A stretch of DNA of 64,000 nucleotides from Aurantiochytrium sp. KH105 (lineage: Eukaryota; Sar; Bigyra; Thraustochytrida; Thraustochytriidae): positions 310,001 to 374,000 of the forward strand of contig BGKB01000035.1 of assembly GCA_003116975.1 (NCBI GenBank), given 5' to 3'. The translations under genes and the position numbers were made by a program. Under the pieces are notes generated by a model that was not told where the DNA came from, searched no databases, and was given only the letters and a program-made list of their open reading frames with translations. This document shows, piece by piece, positions 26,104 to 36,623 of the stretch. Each line of letters starts with the position of its first letter. Position 1 is the first letter of the stretch.

Positions 26104-27784
26104 ATGGCCGGGATAGATCAGGACGCCGTGGACGCCAAGGTGCGTGAGCTCGAACTCGACGGCGCCAAATTGTCCACAAAGGTGCAAAGGCTTGCCGCGA
26201 TCGACGGCAAGTTTGTTGATTGCGCGAGCGGGGAAAGACTGCAAAGCGAGAACCCCGCGACAGGCAAGCTCGTGGCCGAGATTGCTGCGTGCGGAGCCTC
26301 AGAGATCGATCATGCTGTTCGCGCAGCGCGCACAGCCTTCGAGGACGGTAGATGGTCCACGCTCGCTCCGCGTGAACGTATGAAGATCCTTCAGCGATTG
26401 GCGGATCTTCTCGAAGAACATGCCCTTGAGTTTGCTGTCCTGGATGCGGTTGAGGCAGGCAAGCCTATCGCAGACTGTCTCGAGGGCGACGTTCCCGAGA
26501 CTGCGACTTGCATTCGCTTTCACGCTGAGAGCGTCGACAAAGTTCAAGACCAGATCTCCCCGACAGACCCCGATCACCTTGCTATGATCGTGCGGGAACC
26601 TGTCGGCGTCGTGGGCCTAATCACCCCGGTACGTTAGCGATAACTTCATCGAGACAAGGAATCAGAGACCGAAAACGGTCGTCTTGAGAAGCCCTCGCAT
26701 GCATGACCACTAACCCAATGCGCGGCGCAATAACTTCTCATTCTTTTACAAAACACAGTGGAATTTCCCCTTGGCCATGGTAGGCTGGAAGATTGCGCCT
26801 GCGCTGGCCACGGGCAACAGTGTCGTTCTGAAGCCTGCCGAGCTCACCTCGCTCAGCGCCATTCGTCTTGCCGAACTCGCGCTCGAGGCAGGCGTGCCTC
26901 CTGGTGTGTTCAATGTGGTCCCAGGCCTTGGCGCAACTGCGGGCGCGGCGCTTGCAGCCCACATGGACGTTGACATGATTGGCTTCACAGGGTCCACCTT
27001 GGTCGGTCGTCTCGTGCTTGAAGCTGCCGCCAAGTCTAATCTCAAGCGTGTTTCTCTCGAGATGGGTGGCAAAAGTCCACAACTTGTCTTTGACGACGTC
27101 AAAGACCTCGACGAAGCTGCCGACCATATTATGAGCGCCGCATTTTGGAATCAGGCCGAAAACTGCAGCTGCGGAAGCCGCCTCATCGTGCACGAAGCCG
27201 TCAAGGATGAGCTTCTTGGCAAGCTCAAGGATCGACTCGTGGCCTGGGAAGTGGGCGATCCTCTCTTGCTCTCGACCAAGATTGGTTCCATGATCTCGAT
27301 TTCACACGCTGAAAAAGTGCGTGGCTTTATTGCTTCGGCTCAGGAAGAAGGTGCGCAGATCTTTGCACAAGGAGCGCAGCGCGGACCTGTGAATCGCTTC
27401 ATTCCGCCGATCATTTTCGACAATGTCGACAATCGCTCCTCGCTAGCGCAAGAAGAGGTATTTGGCCCCGTACTGGCGGTCATCCCCTTCAAGACAGAAA
27501 CGGAAGCTGTTTCCATCGCCAACGACTCCAAGTATGGTCTTGCGGCATCCGTGTACACATCGAATCTCAGCCGCGCGCACCGCGTGGCGCGCAAGCTCCG
27601 TGCGGGCAATGTCTCGGTGAATTGCTTTGCAGAGGGCAACGAGACCACCCCATTCGGGGGCTACAAGCAGTCTGGCTTTATAGGTCGCGACAAGTCCCTT
27701 GAAGCCAATCTTCAATACCAGGAGTCCAAGACGATTTGGATTGATCTCGCGTCCACAGTCGCAACCGGCAAGGCTGAAACCTAG
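26104..27784 (+). CDS. NAD(P)-dependent aldehyde dehydrogenase, two exons
   Basis: Joined exons 26104-26628 and 26759-27784 give a 516-residue aldehyde dehydrogenase that oxidises aldehydes to acids. The intron (GTACGT...CACAG, 130 bases) splits the conserved ITPWNFP motif between Pro and Trp, and splicing restores it exactly; the unspliced frame stops after three codons. Family motifs: KPAELTSLSA (cofactor), GFTGSTLVGR, the general-base Glu in SLEMGGKSP, catalytic Cys in NQAENCSCGSR (aligned with Cys302 of animal ALDH2), EEVFGPVLAVIPF, and the C-terminal PFGGYKQSGFIGRD. No transit peptide is obvious. The Cys context (ENCS) is like bacterial-type members acting on aminoaldehydes, but the substrate cannot be settled from sequence. 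This is the only clear intron in the window. Confidence 0.95.
26629..26758 (+). other. spliceosomal intron in the aldehyde dehydrogenase
   Basis: GT at 26629 and AG at 26757-26758 with a phase-0 junction between Pro and Trp of the TPWNFP motif. A CTAAC branch-point-like sequence (CCACTAACCC) lies at about 26708-26717, roughly 45 bases before the acceptor. Confidence 0.93.
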
Positions 27785-28368
27785 ACTTACGCTGCGCGTC
27801 GTTGCAACGAGCTTCTCATCAACACCCTTAGTATACTAATAAAAGGATAACTAGGCCTAATCTTGAAACTGTAAAGGTATCCAAGACAAAGCGGATCCAC
27901 CTAGCGTTCATGGATTTGCAGCGCGTTGCGTGCATCTTCCAATCCTGACGGGTGGTAGAAATTTCTAAATAGTCCATGTCTTTTTTAATTTTAAGCGGAA
28001 AGGACCGTCGCTATGAACTTTAAACGGAATTGAAGACAATGGTTCGGCTTCGACTGCAGCGCCAGCTCAGGCCAAGGCGGTTGGTAGGAGACAAAGTTGC
28101 GGTAATTCCACCGCCCGCACAGACAGACAGTCGTAGGGAGAGAGATAGGCAGGCAGATAGAAAATGAAAAAGATGGAAAATCAGGCAGCGTGAACCTGGG
28201 ACCCGCAGCCAAAGTCGAATTGTCCACCTCTCCTGTATGCCAGCGCCACAGTGTGACAAAGAGAACAACGGATTTCTGACGTCCAGCCTAGCCGATCGGG
28301 GACATTGACGCAGCGTCCATGCCCGCGTCGAAGCAAAACGTAAAACGCGGACGAGCGCGGCAAGCAAG
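27785..28368. other. intergenic, 5' flank of second metalloprotease
   Basis: About 580 bases, with a TAGGCCTA palindrome at 27852-27859 in the aldehyde dehydrogenase 3' flank and CAGACAGACAG/GGCAGGCAG short repeats at about 28119-28158 upstream of the next start. No gene was seen. Confidence 0.45.
27852..27859. promoter_or_regulatory. TAGGCCTA palindrome in 3' flank
   Basis: Perfect 8-base palindrome 68 bases after the aldehyde dehydrogenase stop codon, same core as at 20049 and 61301. Confidence 0.35.
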
Positions 28369-30504
28369 ATGGTGAAGCAGGTGATCCTGGGCGCGGTGTT
28401 GCTGGCAGCATGCGGCAGTTGTACGACAGTCGCAGCGCTTGAGCAGCAGCAGCAGCAACAGAGAGTGCACCTTCAGGCATGGACTCCGCTCGAAGAGAAC
28501 GAAGTTCCGCAAGATGAGCATGTCTCCAATCGCGCCTTGCTAGAAGTAGCCGAGATCGGCGACTACGTACAAATCCACACCAACGAGGTCTTCGAGCACT
28601 TGGCCTCCATGCGCAACAACACCAGCACGTTGTCCTTTGCCATGCCTGGTCAAGCGAATACGACCCTCCTCTGCAATCTCACCGAGTCCAATCTGGCAAT
28701 GCCTCCAACGCTCGCTGCCAAGTTTCCCACGTTGCACGTTTGGCGGGGCAAATGCGACGATGGCAGTCTCGTCGATCTCGCCGGAGAAGAGGGAGCTCCG
28801 GACTCGATCTCCATCTCCTTCCAGCAACCCATGTCTGCAGAATCAATCTATGTGGACAGCGCTGTACCGTCATCGTCAAAATATCTCGTCTATAACACTC
28901 GTAAAGCGCGTGTTGCAAGCAAGCACGCTGGCGCTGGGTCTAGCCGCTACAAGTACGCGGAAGCACCCGTGCCAAATGACGCGGACCTCAAGGCGCGTTT
29001 GAGCGCGACCAAGGCTTCGGCAAAGTCAGCCTCAAGGGACGAGGTGAACGCTTCGACCTCAAGCAAGCAACGAGCGTTCGCGTCTTCCACGCAGTCACCT
29101 ACCGTGGGACGCAAGCTTAGACTCGCGCTCATTGCGCACAAAGAGTATGTGGCTGTAAGTGGAAGTACAAAAGAGGCTGCTCTCTTGGCAATGCTGAAAA
29201 TCATCTATCGCGTCAACAATGTGTACATGCGCGAGCTTGGCGTCTACTTTCAGCTCATTGACAACAACGATGAGCTGATCTGTCTTCCAGACTCTACAGA
29301 TGATGCATGCGATCTGAGCAATGACATTTACATCCTGTACGAAACATACGACTTTCTTGAAGCGCGTGGAGTCACCGTCGACCAATATGATATTGGCCAC
29401 AGCTTTACCACAGCGTCGGGTGGCGTTGCCGCCTTTGAAAGCGCTTGCACGTACTGGAAAGAAATGGGCACAACAGGTCTTCAAGACCCTACCGGTGACA
29501 TCTTTGCCATCGACTTTGTGTCCCACGAGCTTGGCCATCAGGTCGGCATGGGCCACACTTTTCGCGACTGTCAATATAGCAACAGTCAATTGGACAGAAG
29601 AGACGCAGTGGAACCTGGATCTGGAACCACGATCATGAGCTATGCCGGCCTGTGCTACAGCACCGATGTCGAGTTCACCGCGATGCCGATTTTTCATCCC
29701 ATCTCCATTCAACGAGCGCGAGCCTTTCTCGAAAAGGAATCTTGCGGAACCGTCATTTCCACCTCCCGATCTTCGCCGATTGTGTCAGCTCCCAGAACTT
29801 GCAGAGTGCCTGCAAAGCAAGGCTTCTTCTTGGAAGGGAGCACAACCTCTACAGATGGCAACTCCGTTTTTCAATGGGTACGTGCTGACAATGGGCGCGC
29901 AAGCTATCGCATGCAGTCGGTAGCTCGCTTTCGTGTCTGGGAGCCAACGCAAAGCAAGACTCGTTACTTTCCCAATCTCTACTTTTTGCTCAACAGCATC
30001 GACACACTCGAAGAAATCCTTCCTCGAAGAAGATCGAGAATGACCATGCGATTCCACGAGCGTGTGCTCTACGATGAGGACGGCACCATTGAATCTTTCG
30101 AGGATGCTCTCATTGGCGATTACGCTTTCGCAGAAACGCGGGTCCGGTTTCTGAAGATTCGGCCGCTTCAAATCGTCAGCTCTGGAAGTTTCGCCCAAGG
30201 GCAGTCGTACACTTTTCGCTGGAAGGTTGGCAATACCAAGAGACTTGCCAAAAATGTTGGTATTTATCTTGCTCTGGATGGGATCTCACAAGAGGTTATT
30301 GAAGACTTTGACTATGGTGACGATCTTCAGGATCCAAACTGGGTTCTCGTAGCAACGTCTCGCAACAGAGGCAGGGCCACAGCTCTTGTCCCCGCTACAA
30401 TTCATAGTTCTGACACCGCTCAGCCGGGTTTGCTCATGATTCGCTCCATTGACACCAGTGGCTGTGCGTTTTTTGACATCAAACGCATCATGATTGACCC
30501 CTGA
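28369..30504 (+). CDS. secreted reprolysin-like (M12B) zinc metalloprotease, no PAN domain
   Basis: A 711-residue paralogue of the protease at 17508, on the same strand and about 8.4 kb downstream of its end. A signal peptide covers about residues 1-23 (MVKQVILGAVLLAACGS...), followed by a Gln-rich stretch and the same prodomain (AEIGDYVQIHTNEVFEHLAS; LHVWRGKCDDGS). The catalytic motif is HELGHQVGMGH with ligands His386, His390, His396 and Glu387, then TIMSYAGLC as Met-turn. The downstream beta domains (VPAKQGFFLEGST; YTFRWKVGNTK; FFDIKRIMIDP) match those of its paralogue, but the protein ends there, lacking the acidic linker and PAN module. The prodomain-to-catalytic linker is longer and Lys/Ser-rich. 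Function in osmotrophic digestion or wall remodelling is inferred from secretion only. Confidence 0.93.
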   Translation: MVKQVILGAVLLAACGSCTTVAALEQQQQQQRVHLQAWTPLEENEVPQDEHVSNRALLEVAEIGDYVQIHTNEVFEHLASMRNNTSTLSFAMPGQANTTLLCNLTESNLAMPPTLAAKFPTLHVWRGKCDDGSLVDLAGEEGAPDSISISFQQPMSAESIYVDSAVPSSSKYLVYNTRKARVASKHAGAGSSRYKYAEAPVPNDADLKARLSATKASAKSASRDEVNASTSSKQRAFASSTQSPTVGRKLRLALIAHKEYVAVSGSTKEAALLAMLKIIYRVNNVYMRELGVYFQLIDNNDELICLPDSTDDACDLSNDIYILYETYDFLEARGVTVDQYDIGHSFTTASGGVAAFESACTYWKEMGTTGLQDPTGDIFAIDFVSHELGHQVGMGHTFRDCQYSNSQLDRRDAVEPGSGTTIMSYAGLCYSTDVEFTAMPIFHPISIQRARAFLEKESCGTVISTSRSSPIVSAPRTCRVPAKQGFFLEGSTTSTDGNSVFQWVRADNGRASYRMQSVARFRVWEPTQSKTRYFPNLYFLLNSIDTLEEILPRRRSRMTMRFHERVLYDEDGTIESFEDALIGDYAFAETRVRFLKIRPLQIVSSGSFAQGQSYTFRWKVGNTKRLAKNVGIYLALDGISQEVIEDFDYGDDLQDPNWVLVATSRNRGRATALVPATIHSSDTAQPGLLMIRSIDTSGCAFFDIKRIMIDP

Positions 30505-30518
30505 ATGATCTGTCAAGG

Positions 30519-30552
30519 GGAGGGGAGGGGAGGGGAGTGGAGGGGAGGAGAG
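30519..30552. repeat. (GGGGA)n repeat
   Basis: G-rich tandem GGGGA units with small variants in the 206-base gap between the convergent second metalloprotease and ABCA genes; the only clear microsatellite placed 3' of a gene. It could form a G-quadruplex on the plus strand. Confidence 0.8.
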
Positions 30553-30710
30553 GGGGACTTATACACAATCGCAAAGAAACCTATGATGATGACTCTTTTT
30601 TTCTTTTCTTTTCTTTTTTCTCACTTGTATTTTTCTCACAGATTCTCTCTGCGTGCTGTAACCCTCTTCAAAGAAGCAAAAGGGCAAAGGGTGGAGGAAG
30701 TGGACGTAAC

Positions 30711-33700
30711 TCACGAACGATGCTCTTCCTCCGCATTTTCTTGTTTTGATGCAAATGCAAGAAAGATTGACTCGAGCGAGGCCATCGAAACTGCGTACTC
30801 GACCACGCCTGTCCTGTCCTTGGCGGCCTCGAGCTTGGCGAAAACGCTACCGAGCCGCAGGGCGTCTTCAGAAGACGACTCGAGCCGCCAACGCGAATGG
30901 TGGCCTCGACGCTCCACACATTCCGCATTTGAAAATGCTTCTTGGAGGAAGCGTCCTAACTCGTTGTGCAATCCCTCAACAATGAACCAATCCAGGAAGA
31001 ACATGACGTCCACCACGGACGATCGATCCAGCGCTGACCAAATCGCGCTGCCCGTAGGGTCCGAAGCAGAAACTCGATCTGACAGCTCGGGCATACCGAG
31101 GATCTCGGCAGCCTCAGAGACCGCAGTTTCGGGGAGATTTTCGCCGTCCAACAGTGGGGCGAGCTTTTCCCGAGCACTCTCAAGCTCCTCCTTGCGCGGA
31201 GCGCGCAACTTGATGTTTGCGAGTAAACCCTGACTAAAGCGAGATTTGAGGTGCTGAAGGGTCCCAAAGCAGGCAAATTGTCCATCCACCATGATGCCGA
31301 CACGAGAACATAGAGATTCAACCTCCTCCATAGAGTGCGAGGTGAGCACGACCGTACCCTTGCGACTCCCATGACGACCGAGAGGGATCCCGGCAATAAC
31401 GTCGAGGAGAAACCTTCGATTATATGCGTCAATGCCTGTCGAGGCCTCATCGATAAAGATGAGTGGCGGAGAACCGACCATAGCAATGGCTACGCTTAGT
31501 TTGCGTCGATTTCCACCGGAAAGCTTGCCCGCAGTCCGCTCACTGAATTCCTCAAGGTTGAGCTGTCGCATCTTAGTCCGCGCCACACGTGACACCATGC
31601 GTTCCGGGATACACTTGATGCGCGCAAAGAGCTCAAGATGTTCACGAACCGTCAGATTCTCGAGCAACGCATCGAATTGTGGGCAGTACCCAATCATTCG
31701 TCGAAGCTCACTCTGCTGGTAAATAATGTCTCGGCCTACAAGCTTGGCGGTTCCTTGCGTTGGCAAAATGTCGCCAGTCAACATTTTCATGGTCGTCGTC
31801 TTGCCTGCGCCATTGAGGCCGAGGAAGCCGAAGATTTCCCCCGAGGGGATACCAAAGCTAAGTCCCTTGACTGCTCGCTTGCCGTCCGCATAGCGCTTGC
31901 CCAAATGGCTGAGTGCAATCACGTCCGTTGTGTTTGCATACTCTATATCGATGCGCGCCCGCTCGCTCAGCACGTCCTCATCCTCGATATTTTCTGCCTC
32001 GATGGCATGGTCGAGAAGCGGTTGTGACAGAGTTTGAGCAGCATCGGTGCCTGGACTTCTCGAGAAGCAGCAAAAGCAGCGGGTGCAACGCGACCCCAAG
32101 GCCCCAAGATGGGACGATGCCGCATTCTGCGCGGCGTTCACACGCGCCCGGACCCAGGGAAAACTCAGGGCAATGTCGATGCAGACAGCAAGAAGAAAGT
32201 ACGCAGCTGAAGACACAGCCAGGTAAAAAATTTCAGCGCCCGTGACTTTCCAATCAAATGGAGACGAGGCCATTCCGTCGGGCAAAAATTCCTTCTCGGA
32301 ATGGTTGATGGTAAGCCCAAGGAGACCGTTGCCGAGACAAAAGCCTGGGAAAATGCGAAAGACGTATTTGAGAACTCGATTGACCTCCATCGTCGACTCA
32401 ATGAATGACATGACAAAGGAGGCGATAAGCAGCACGAGACCCGTGATAAAGTTGAGCAGCAGCACGACGTTTTGTGCAGTCGAATGCGAGGCAAAGGCAA
32501 ATGACACCACGTAAGTGAAAGGAATCACTGCCAAACCATAGAGGAAAAAGAGGACGCTCACTGCCAAGAAATTGCTCCCTTCAAAAGCAGAAATCTGGAA
32601 AAAGTGCACAGCCAAAACAGAAAGAACCCAGGGTACGAGATACATGGCCATGTCCCACGCATACGAAGATGTCCAGTAGGCAACCGTGGATGCGCCACTT
32701 ATCACCTGTTGATGCTTGGCGCTGATTTCGCGCTCCTTGACAATAAAGATCGCTACCGATGCTGGAACAAAGGAGAAGGCAATCATGATGCTGATGGCCG
32801 CACTCACGGCAGAAAAACTGTCGAGAAGATCCACAAAGCGAGACGTGAAAGGAAACGGGTGATTTGTAACGCGGATCGACGGCGCGTGTGAGGACGAGTC
32901 TGATGTCGACCGCAAAAGAGCCTGGTCCACAAGATTGAGAAAGAGACCTGGACCGTGCTTTGCCGTCGAGTTCACCAAGATCGTCACCTCTACAGGCGTT
33001 TTCTCGGCCGGATTGTACGCGTCAAACTGCAACGCACCGTACGTGCTTTCAGCTCGATCGTGTCGATGGTCAAGTACCCAATCAGAAAGGCCAGCAAGTG
33101 CGACACCGTCGGGGATCTCGCCCTTGCCTTCGGCCTCGCAGGTTCCATTCAGATCGCGACGAGTCTGAATCGCACGTGCTCGGACGCTAGCGCCAAAATC
33201 CAGGGGAAGCTCTTGTGACGATCGTGAGGAGGCGTTATAGGGAAGTAGATTCTCATCCCCTTGCCTAAACTGCGCCACGTCCAGGACGAGGGGGGGCGGC
33301 GTCTTCATCGGAAATGCCTTGAGCAGGGCAAGGCCAAGAACAAGGAGAACGATGGGCAGCAGCGTATTGCAACACAGCGACTTTCGATCTCTCTTGGCGT
33401 ATTGATAACGTTTGACAAAGAGTGCTCCAAAGTGCCGCACAAACTTTTCTCCGTGGCCTACATGTTCCTGTACCATGTCTTCGCCAGCGACAGGAGCGTC
33501 CTCGCCCTCCTCCGACACGCGCCGATACATATTATTCTCACGGGACGCCCTCGTTCCTCGGCTGCCTTGCTCGACGCGGGATGCAGATTCATCGTGCGTT
33601 GCAGCTCGCTGGGCATTGTTGCGCTGCTCAAAGCTTTGCGAAGCAACCTTGAGAAACACCTCCTCCAAGGTCGTCACGGAGACACCAGAAGAAGCGAGAC

Positions 33701-36623
33701 GAAGCTCGTCCCGTCGATCGTCAAGAGCGTCGAAAAGAGCTGGGAACTTTTCGGATGCGGAAAAGGGCACGCGGATAGCCACTTCAGCGCCCACGCTACT
33801 GTAAATTTCTGCGTCAGGAATGTGCTCCTTGATTGCGGCACCAAGCCTGCGACGATCCTCATCCTGCTGATTGCGTCGGGCATCGGCGTCTTCAGCATCG
33901 GCGGGCGCGGTCGAAAAGGATAGCGTATAACCGATACCGTACTTGGACTTGAGAAAGAGCGAGGTCCCGCAGCATTGCAGTCGACCATCTGCCATAATGG
34001 CAATGCGGTCGCCGAGCATGTCGGCCTCGTCCATGAAATGAGTTGTGAGCAAAATGACTCTACCTTGGCGAGACTCTTGCAGAACCTGCCAAATAGCACG
34101 TCGCGACCACGGGTCGACACCTGATGTGGGTTCATCCACAACAATAAACTTGCTGTTGCCAAGAAGAGCAATAGCTACCGACAGCTTGCGCTTTTGGCCG
34201 CCGCTCAAATTCGATGCTGCGGTGTGACGCTTTTCCACGAGACCGACATGAGAAAGTTGCGACTTGACTGCGTCATCAATGTCCTTGACTTGCTTCAAGG
34301 AGGCAAAGAACTGTAAATGCTCCTCAACCGTGAGCTCGGGAAAGAGGACATCGTGCTGCGGGCACACGCCGAGAAGTTGTCGAATCTCGTCCATATCGGC
34401 GCCAATGTCATTTCCAAAAACAGAGGCGCTGCCGCCTGAATGTGGTAACAGACCCGTGAGCAAGTTCGTCGTGGTTGTCTTGCCTGCGCCATTGTGTCCA
34501 AGAAGAACAAAGATCTCGCCTTCGAGCATTGTCAGGTCCAGGCCATCGACTGCGACCTTTTTGTCTCCAGAAGGATCATCAAATGTCTTTGTCAGTCCAC
34601 AGAGCTGAACGCAGCGATCATCAGCTCTGAGACGCTTTTGTTCACCGGCGAGCTCCTCGACAAACTCGCTCGTGGCCGCCGAAGACTCGTTCTGTAGGTC
34701 AACTCTACCACTCTCATTCCCTCCCTCTAGATCACTTCCCTGCACACCGACGCGGGCGTCGCTGGAGCCCCGAGAGTCGTTCTTGCGAGTCTTTTCTCCG
34801 GGTCGATCTCCTTGACCCCGCGACCGACCTTGCCAAAACCTTCGTGTGCAGAGAAAATTGAGAGGGCGAGCGACCCCGAACTCTTGGGGCACCACATGGT
34901 CCAGATAATAGGTGAGACCGAGGTAAAAAAAGAGGTCAAAGACCAAGGTGCCGAGAATTTGCATGAAAGAGATTTGCTGCTCGTTGGGCGTATCGAAGGC
35001 ATTGGACCACTGCACGCCCATCCCACCCGCCTCGTACGTTGCCAGAGTCGAGGCACCGAGACCAAAAGCAGTTGGCGCGAGGAGGGAAGCAAAGGCCTTG
35101 GCCGACGCCGTGGCGTTGCGAGAGTTGACGCCGAAAAAGGGAAAGAATCCCACAAAGAAGAGGACAACGCCGGCAGTTGAAGCCGTCTTGGCGCGATTAA
35201 AGAGCACAGAGACCATGAAGCAATAAGCAATGATGCTCAGGCAAAAGACGAAAAAGTATGCAAAGACGAGCACCGGATCGCTGCTCGAGAACAAATGTAC
35301 CTGCGCAATTCCAGTGATGGCTGCGGAGATGACAAAGAAGATGGCGCCATACGTAATAAACCACGACCAGTACAATGCGGAATACTGCAGACCCATCATA
35401 CGCATGCCTTCGCGGGCACGCGTCTCCTTTTCGTGGACGATTCCCCGGACGAGTCGCGAGATCGGCCAAAGAAATGTGAGCACCAAGTCAAGGCCAAATA
35501 CGTTCTTGATCTTGCGGTAGAACGGTTTATCAACCATTTCAGGCGTGGGGAACTCGGCCATGCGCACGTTGTTTGGCGCAAAACGCACTGGGTCTGTGAG
35601 TGGCGCAAGATCAATGTCTTGAAAGTCGAGAAACTCATCGAGGAGATGCGAGCAGTTCACACCGTCGAGCGTGTGAGGAGGCAAGTACTTGGATACAAGA
35701 GAGCGCAGTGGATCAAAGGCGTCGCAGACTTGCCGTAGCGCCAGCGCGCGCACCTCGCGGTCGGAACCCAAAGGCTGATTGATAATGACTCGATCGACCG
35801 CTTGCTGCAGCGTTAGGAACCCAGACATCATGTACTGGTCAATGTACTTTTCGTTCACACCAACGTTGATGCGAGACGTAAAGCCAAGCTTTGGGTATGT
35901 TAGCGGGATCACAGAGAAATTCGTCTGGATAGTGTACGCCCATTCGCGATCCTTGCCGTCGCCGACCTGATCCAGGATCAGGGCCATGTGAAGACGAGGA
36001 TTCGCCATGTACGTCTCGTCCGGACACGCGTGTCCGCGTGGCCAAGAGGTGTTACCGTAGGTTTCACTCGTCACGTACGCTGTGAGCGCTTCTTGCGAGT
36101 CAAAGCGGCGAATGAGCTTCCCCAGTCTGCAGAAGCCGAATCCTAATTTTTTTCGTGACAGGGCGGTCACGCTGCGCCACGCGGGACCGTCAAAGGCAGA
36201 CGTCCAGTTGTCAAGTTGTGCTTCAAAGCGATCGAGCCATGCGAGCTGCTCAGGGTCGTTGGGTGACCCAGGAACGAGAGCAAAGACGTGCTCAATTTTG
36301 GTCGCGATCATGGACAAGTACGCAAGTGGTGGAATGGTGACGAGCCCTGGACCGTAGCCTTCAGTGCTGAGCTCGAGGACAAAATCTTCATGGTCGTCTG
36401 GGTCCTCTGGGAACAGCACAGATGGGCTCAACGGCGACCGTCGCGGGCACGTGTAATGTCTCTCCGGAAGGCGCTGGTCCGGATCCTTGGTCTGCAGCCA
36501 GACCACGAGGAGGACGAACGCGATGGGCAGCAGAACCTCGCTCACCGTTGACAAGAGGTGCCGCTTCTTGAGCACATAGTTTTTCCACAGCAGAAGGCGT
36601 ACCTGCTGCCCGAGCCGTCCCAT
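30711..36623 (-). CDS. ABCA-type full ABC transporter
   Basis: ABCA proteins move lipids across or between membranes using two ATP-binding domains. The 1,970-residue product has the full layout: TM helix near 24-43 (LLSTVSEVLLPIAFVLLVVWL), a large extracytosolic loop, a TM bundle, NBD1 with Walker A GHNGAGKT at 709-716, signature LSGGQKRKLSVAIALLG and Walker B FIVVDEPTSGVD, then a regulatory linker, a second TM half with its own loop, and NBD2 with GLNGAGKT from 1602, LSGGNRRKLSVAIAMVG and LIFIDEASTGID. The NBD2 Walker B/D-loop has Ala where Pro is usual (DEAS). The ATG at 36623 (MGRLGQQVRLLLWKNY) is a typical family start; the open frame upstream passes through a (GTTT)n repeat and is ignored. 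The cargo cannot be deduced. Confidence 0.95.
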   Translation of the reverse strand: MGRLGQQVRLLLWKNYVLKKRHLLSTVSEVLLPIAFVLLVVWLQTKDPDQRLPERHYTCPRRSPLSPSVLFPEDPDDHEDFVLELSTEGYGPGLVTIPPLAYLSMIATKIEHVFALVPGSPNDPEQLAWLDRFEAQLDNWTSAFDGPAWRSVTALSRKKLGFGFCRLGKLIRRFDSQEALTAYVTSETYGNTSWPRGHACPDETYMANPRLHMALILDQVGDGKDREWAYTIQTNFSVIPLTYPKLGFTSRINVGVNEKYIDQYMMSGFLTLQQAVDRVIINQPLGSDREVRALALRQVCDAFDPLRSLVSKYLPPHTLDGVNCSHLLDEFLDFQDIDLAPLTDPVRFAPNNVRMAEFPTPEMVDKPFYRKIKNVFGLDLVLTFLWPISRLVRGIVHEKETRAREGMRMMGLQYSALYWSWFITYGAIFFVISAAITGIAQVHLFSSSDPVLVFAYFFVFCLSIIAYCFMVSVLFNRAKTASTAGVVLFFVGFFPFFGVNSRNATASAKAFASLLAPTAFGLGASTLATYEAGGMGVQWSNAFDTPNEQQISFMQILGTLVFDLFFYLGLTYYLDHVVPQEFGVARPLNFLCTRRFWQGRSRGQGDRPGEKTRKNDSRGSSDARVGVQGSDLEGGNESGRVDLQNESSAATSEFVEELAGEQKRLRADDRCVQLCGLTKTFDDPSGDKKVAVDGLDLTMLEGEIFVLLGHNGAGKTTTTNLLTGLLPHSGGSASVFGNDIGADMDEIRQLLGVCPQHDVLFPELTVEEHLQFFASLKQVKDIDDAVKSQLSHVGLVEKRHTAASNLSGGQKRKLSVAIALLGNSKFIVVDEPTSGVDPWSRRAIWQVLQESRQGRVILLTTHFMDEADMLGDRIAIMADGRLQCCGTSLFLKSKYGIGYTLSFSTAPADAEDADARRNQQDEDRRRLGAAIKEHIPDAEIYSSVGAEVAIRVPFSASEKFPALFDALDDRRDELRLASSGVSVTTLEEVFLKVASQSFEQRNNAQRAATHDESASRVEQGSRGTRASRENNMYRRVSEEGEDAPVAGEDMVQEHVGHGEKFVRHFGALFVKRYQYAKRDRKSLCCNTLLPIVLLVLGLALLKAFPMKTPPPLVLDVAQFRQGDENLLPYNASSRSSQELPLDFGASVRARAIQTRRDLNGTCEAEGKGEIPDGVALAGLSDWVLDHRHDRAESTYGALQFDAYNPAEKTPVEVTILVNSTAKHGPGLFLNLVDQALLRSTSDSSSHAPSIRVTNHPFPFTSRFVDLLDSFSAVSAAISIMIAFSFVPASVAIFIVKEREISAKHQQVISGASTVAYWTSSYAWDMAMYLVPWVLSVLAVHFFQISAFEGSNFLAVSVLFFLYGLAVIPFTYVVSFAFASHSTAQNVVLLLNFITGLVLLIASFVMSFIESTMEVNRVLKYVFRIFPGFCLGNGLLGLTINHSEKEFLPDGMASSPFDWKVTGAEIFYLAVSSAAYFLLAVCIDIALSFPWVRARVNAAQNAASSHLGALGSRCTRCFCCFSRSPGTDAAQTLSQPLLDHAIEAENIEDEDVLSERARIDIEYANTTDVIALSHLGKRYADGKRAVKGLSFGIPSGEIFGFLGLNGAGKTTTMKMLTGDILPTQGTAKLVGRDIIYQQSELRRMIGYCPQFDALLENLTVREHLELFARIKCIPERMVSRVARTKMRQLNLEEFSERTAGKLSGGNRRKLSVAIAMVGSPPLIFIDEASTGIDAYNRRFLLDVIAGIPLGRHGSRKGTVVLTSHSMEEVESLCSRVGIMVDGQFACFGTLQHLKSRFSQGLLANIKLRAPRKEELESAREKLAPLLDGENLPETAVSEAAEILGMPELSDRVSASDPTGSAIWSALDRSSVVDVMFFLDWFIVEGLHNELGRFLQEAFSNAECVERRGHHSRWRLESSSEDALRLGSVFAKLEAAKDRTGVVEYAVSMASLESIFLAFASKQENAEEEHRS

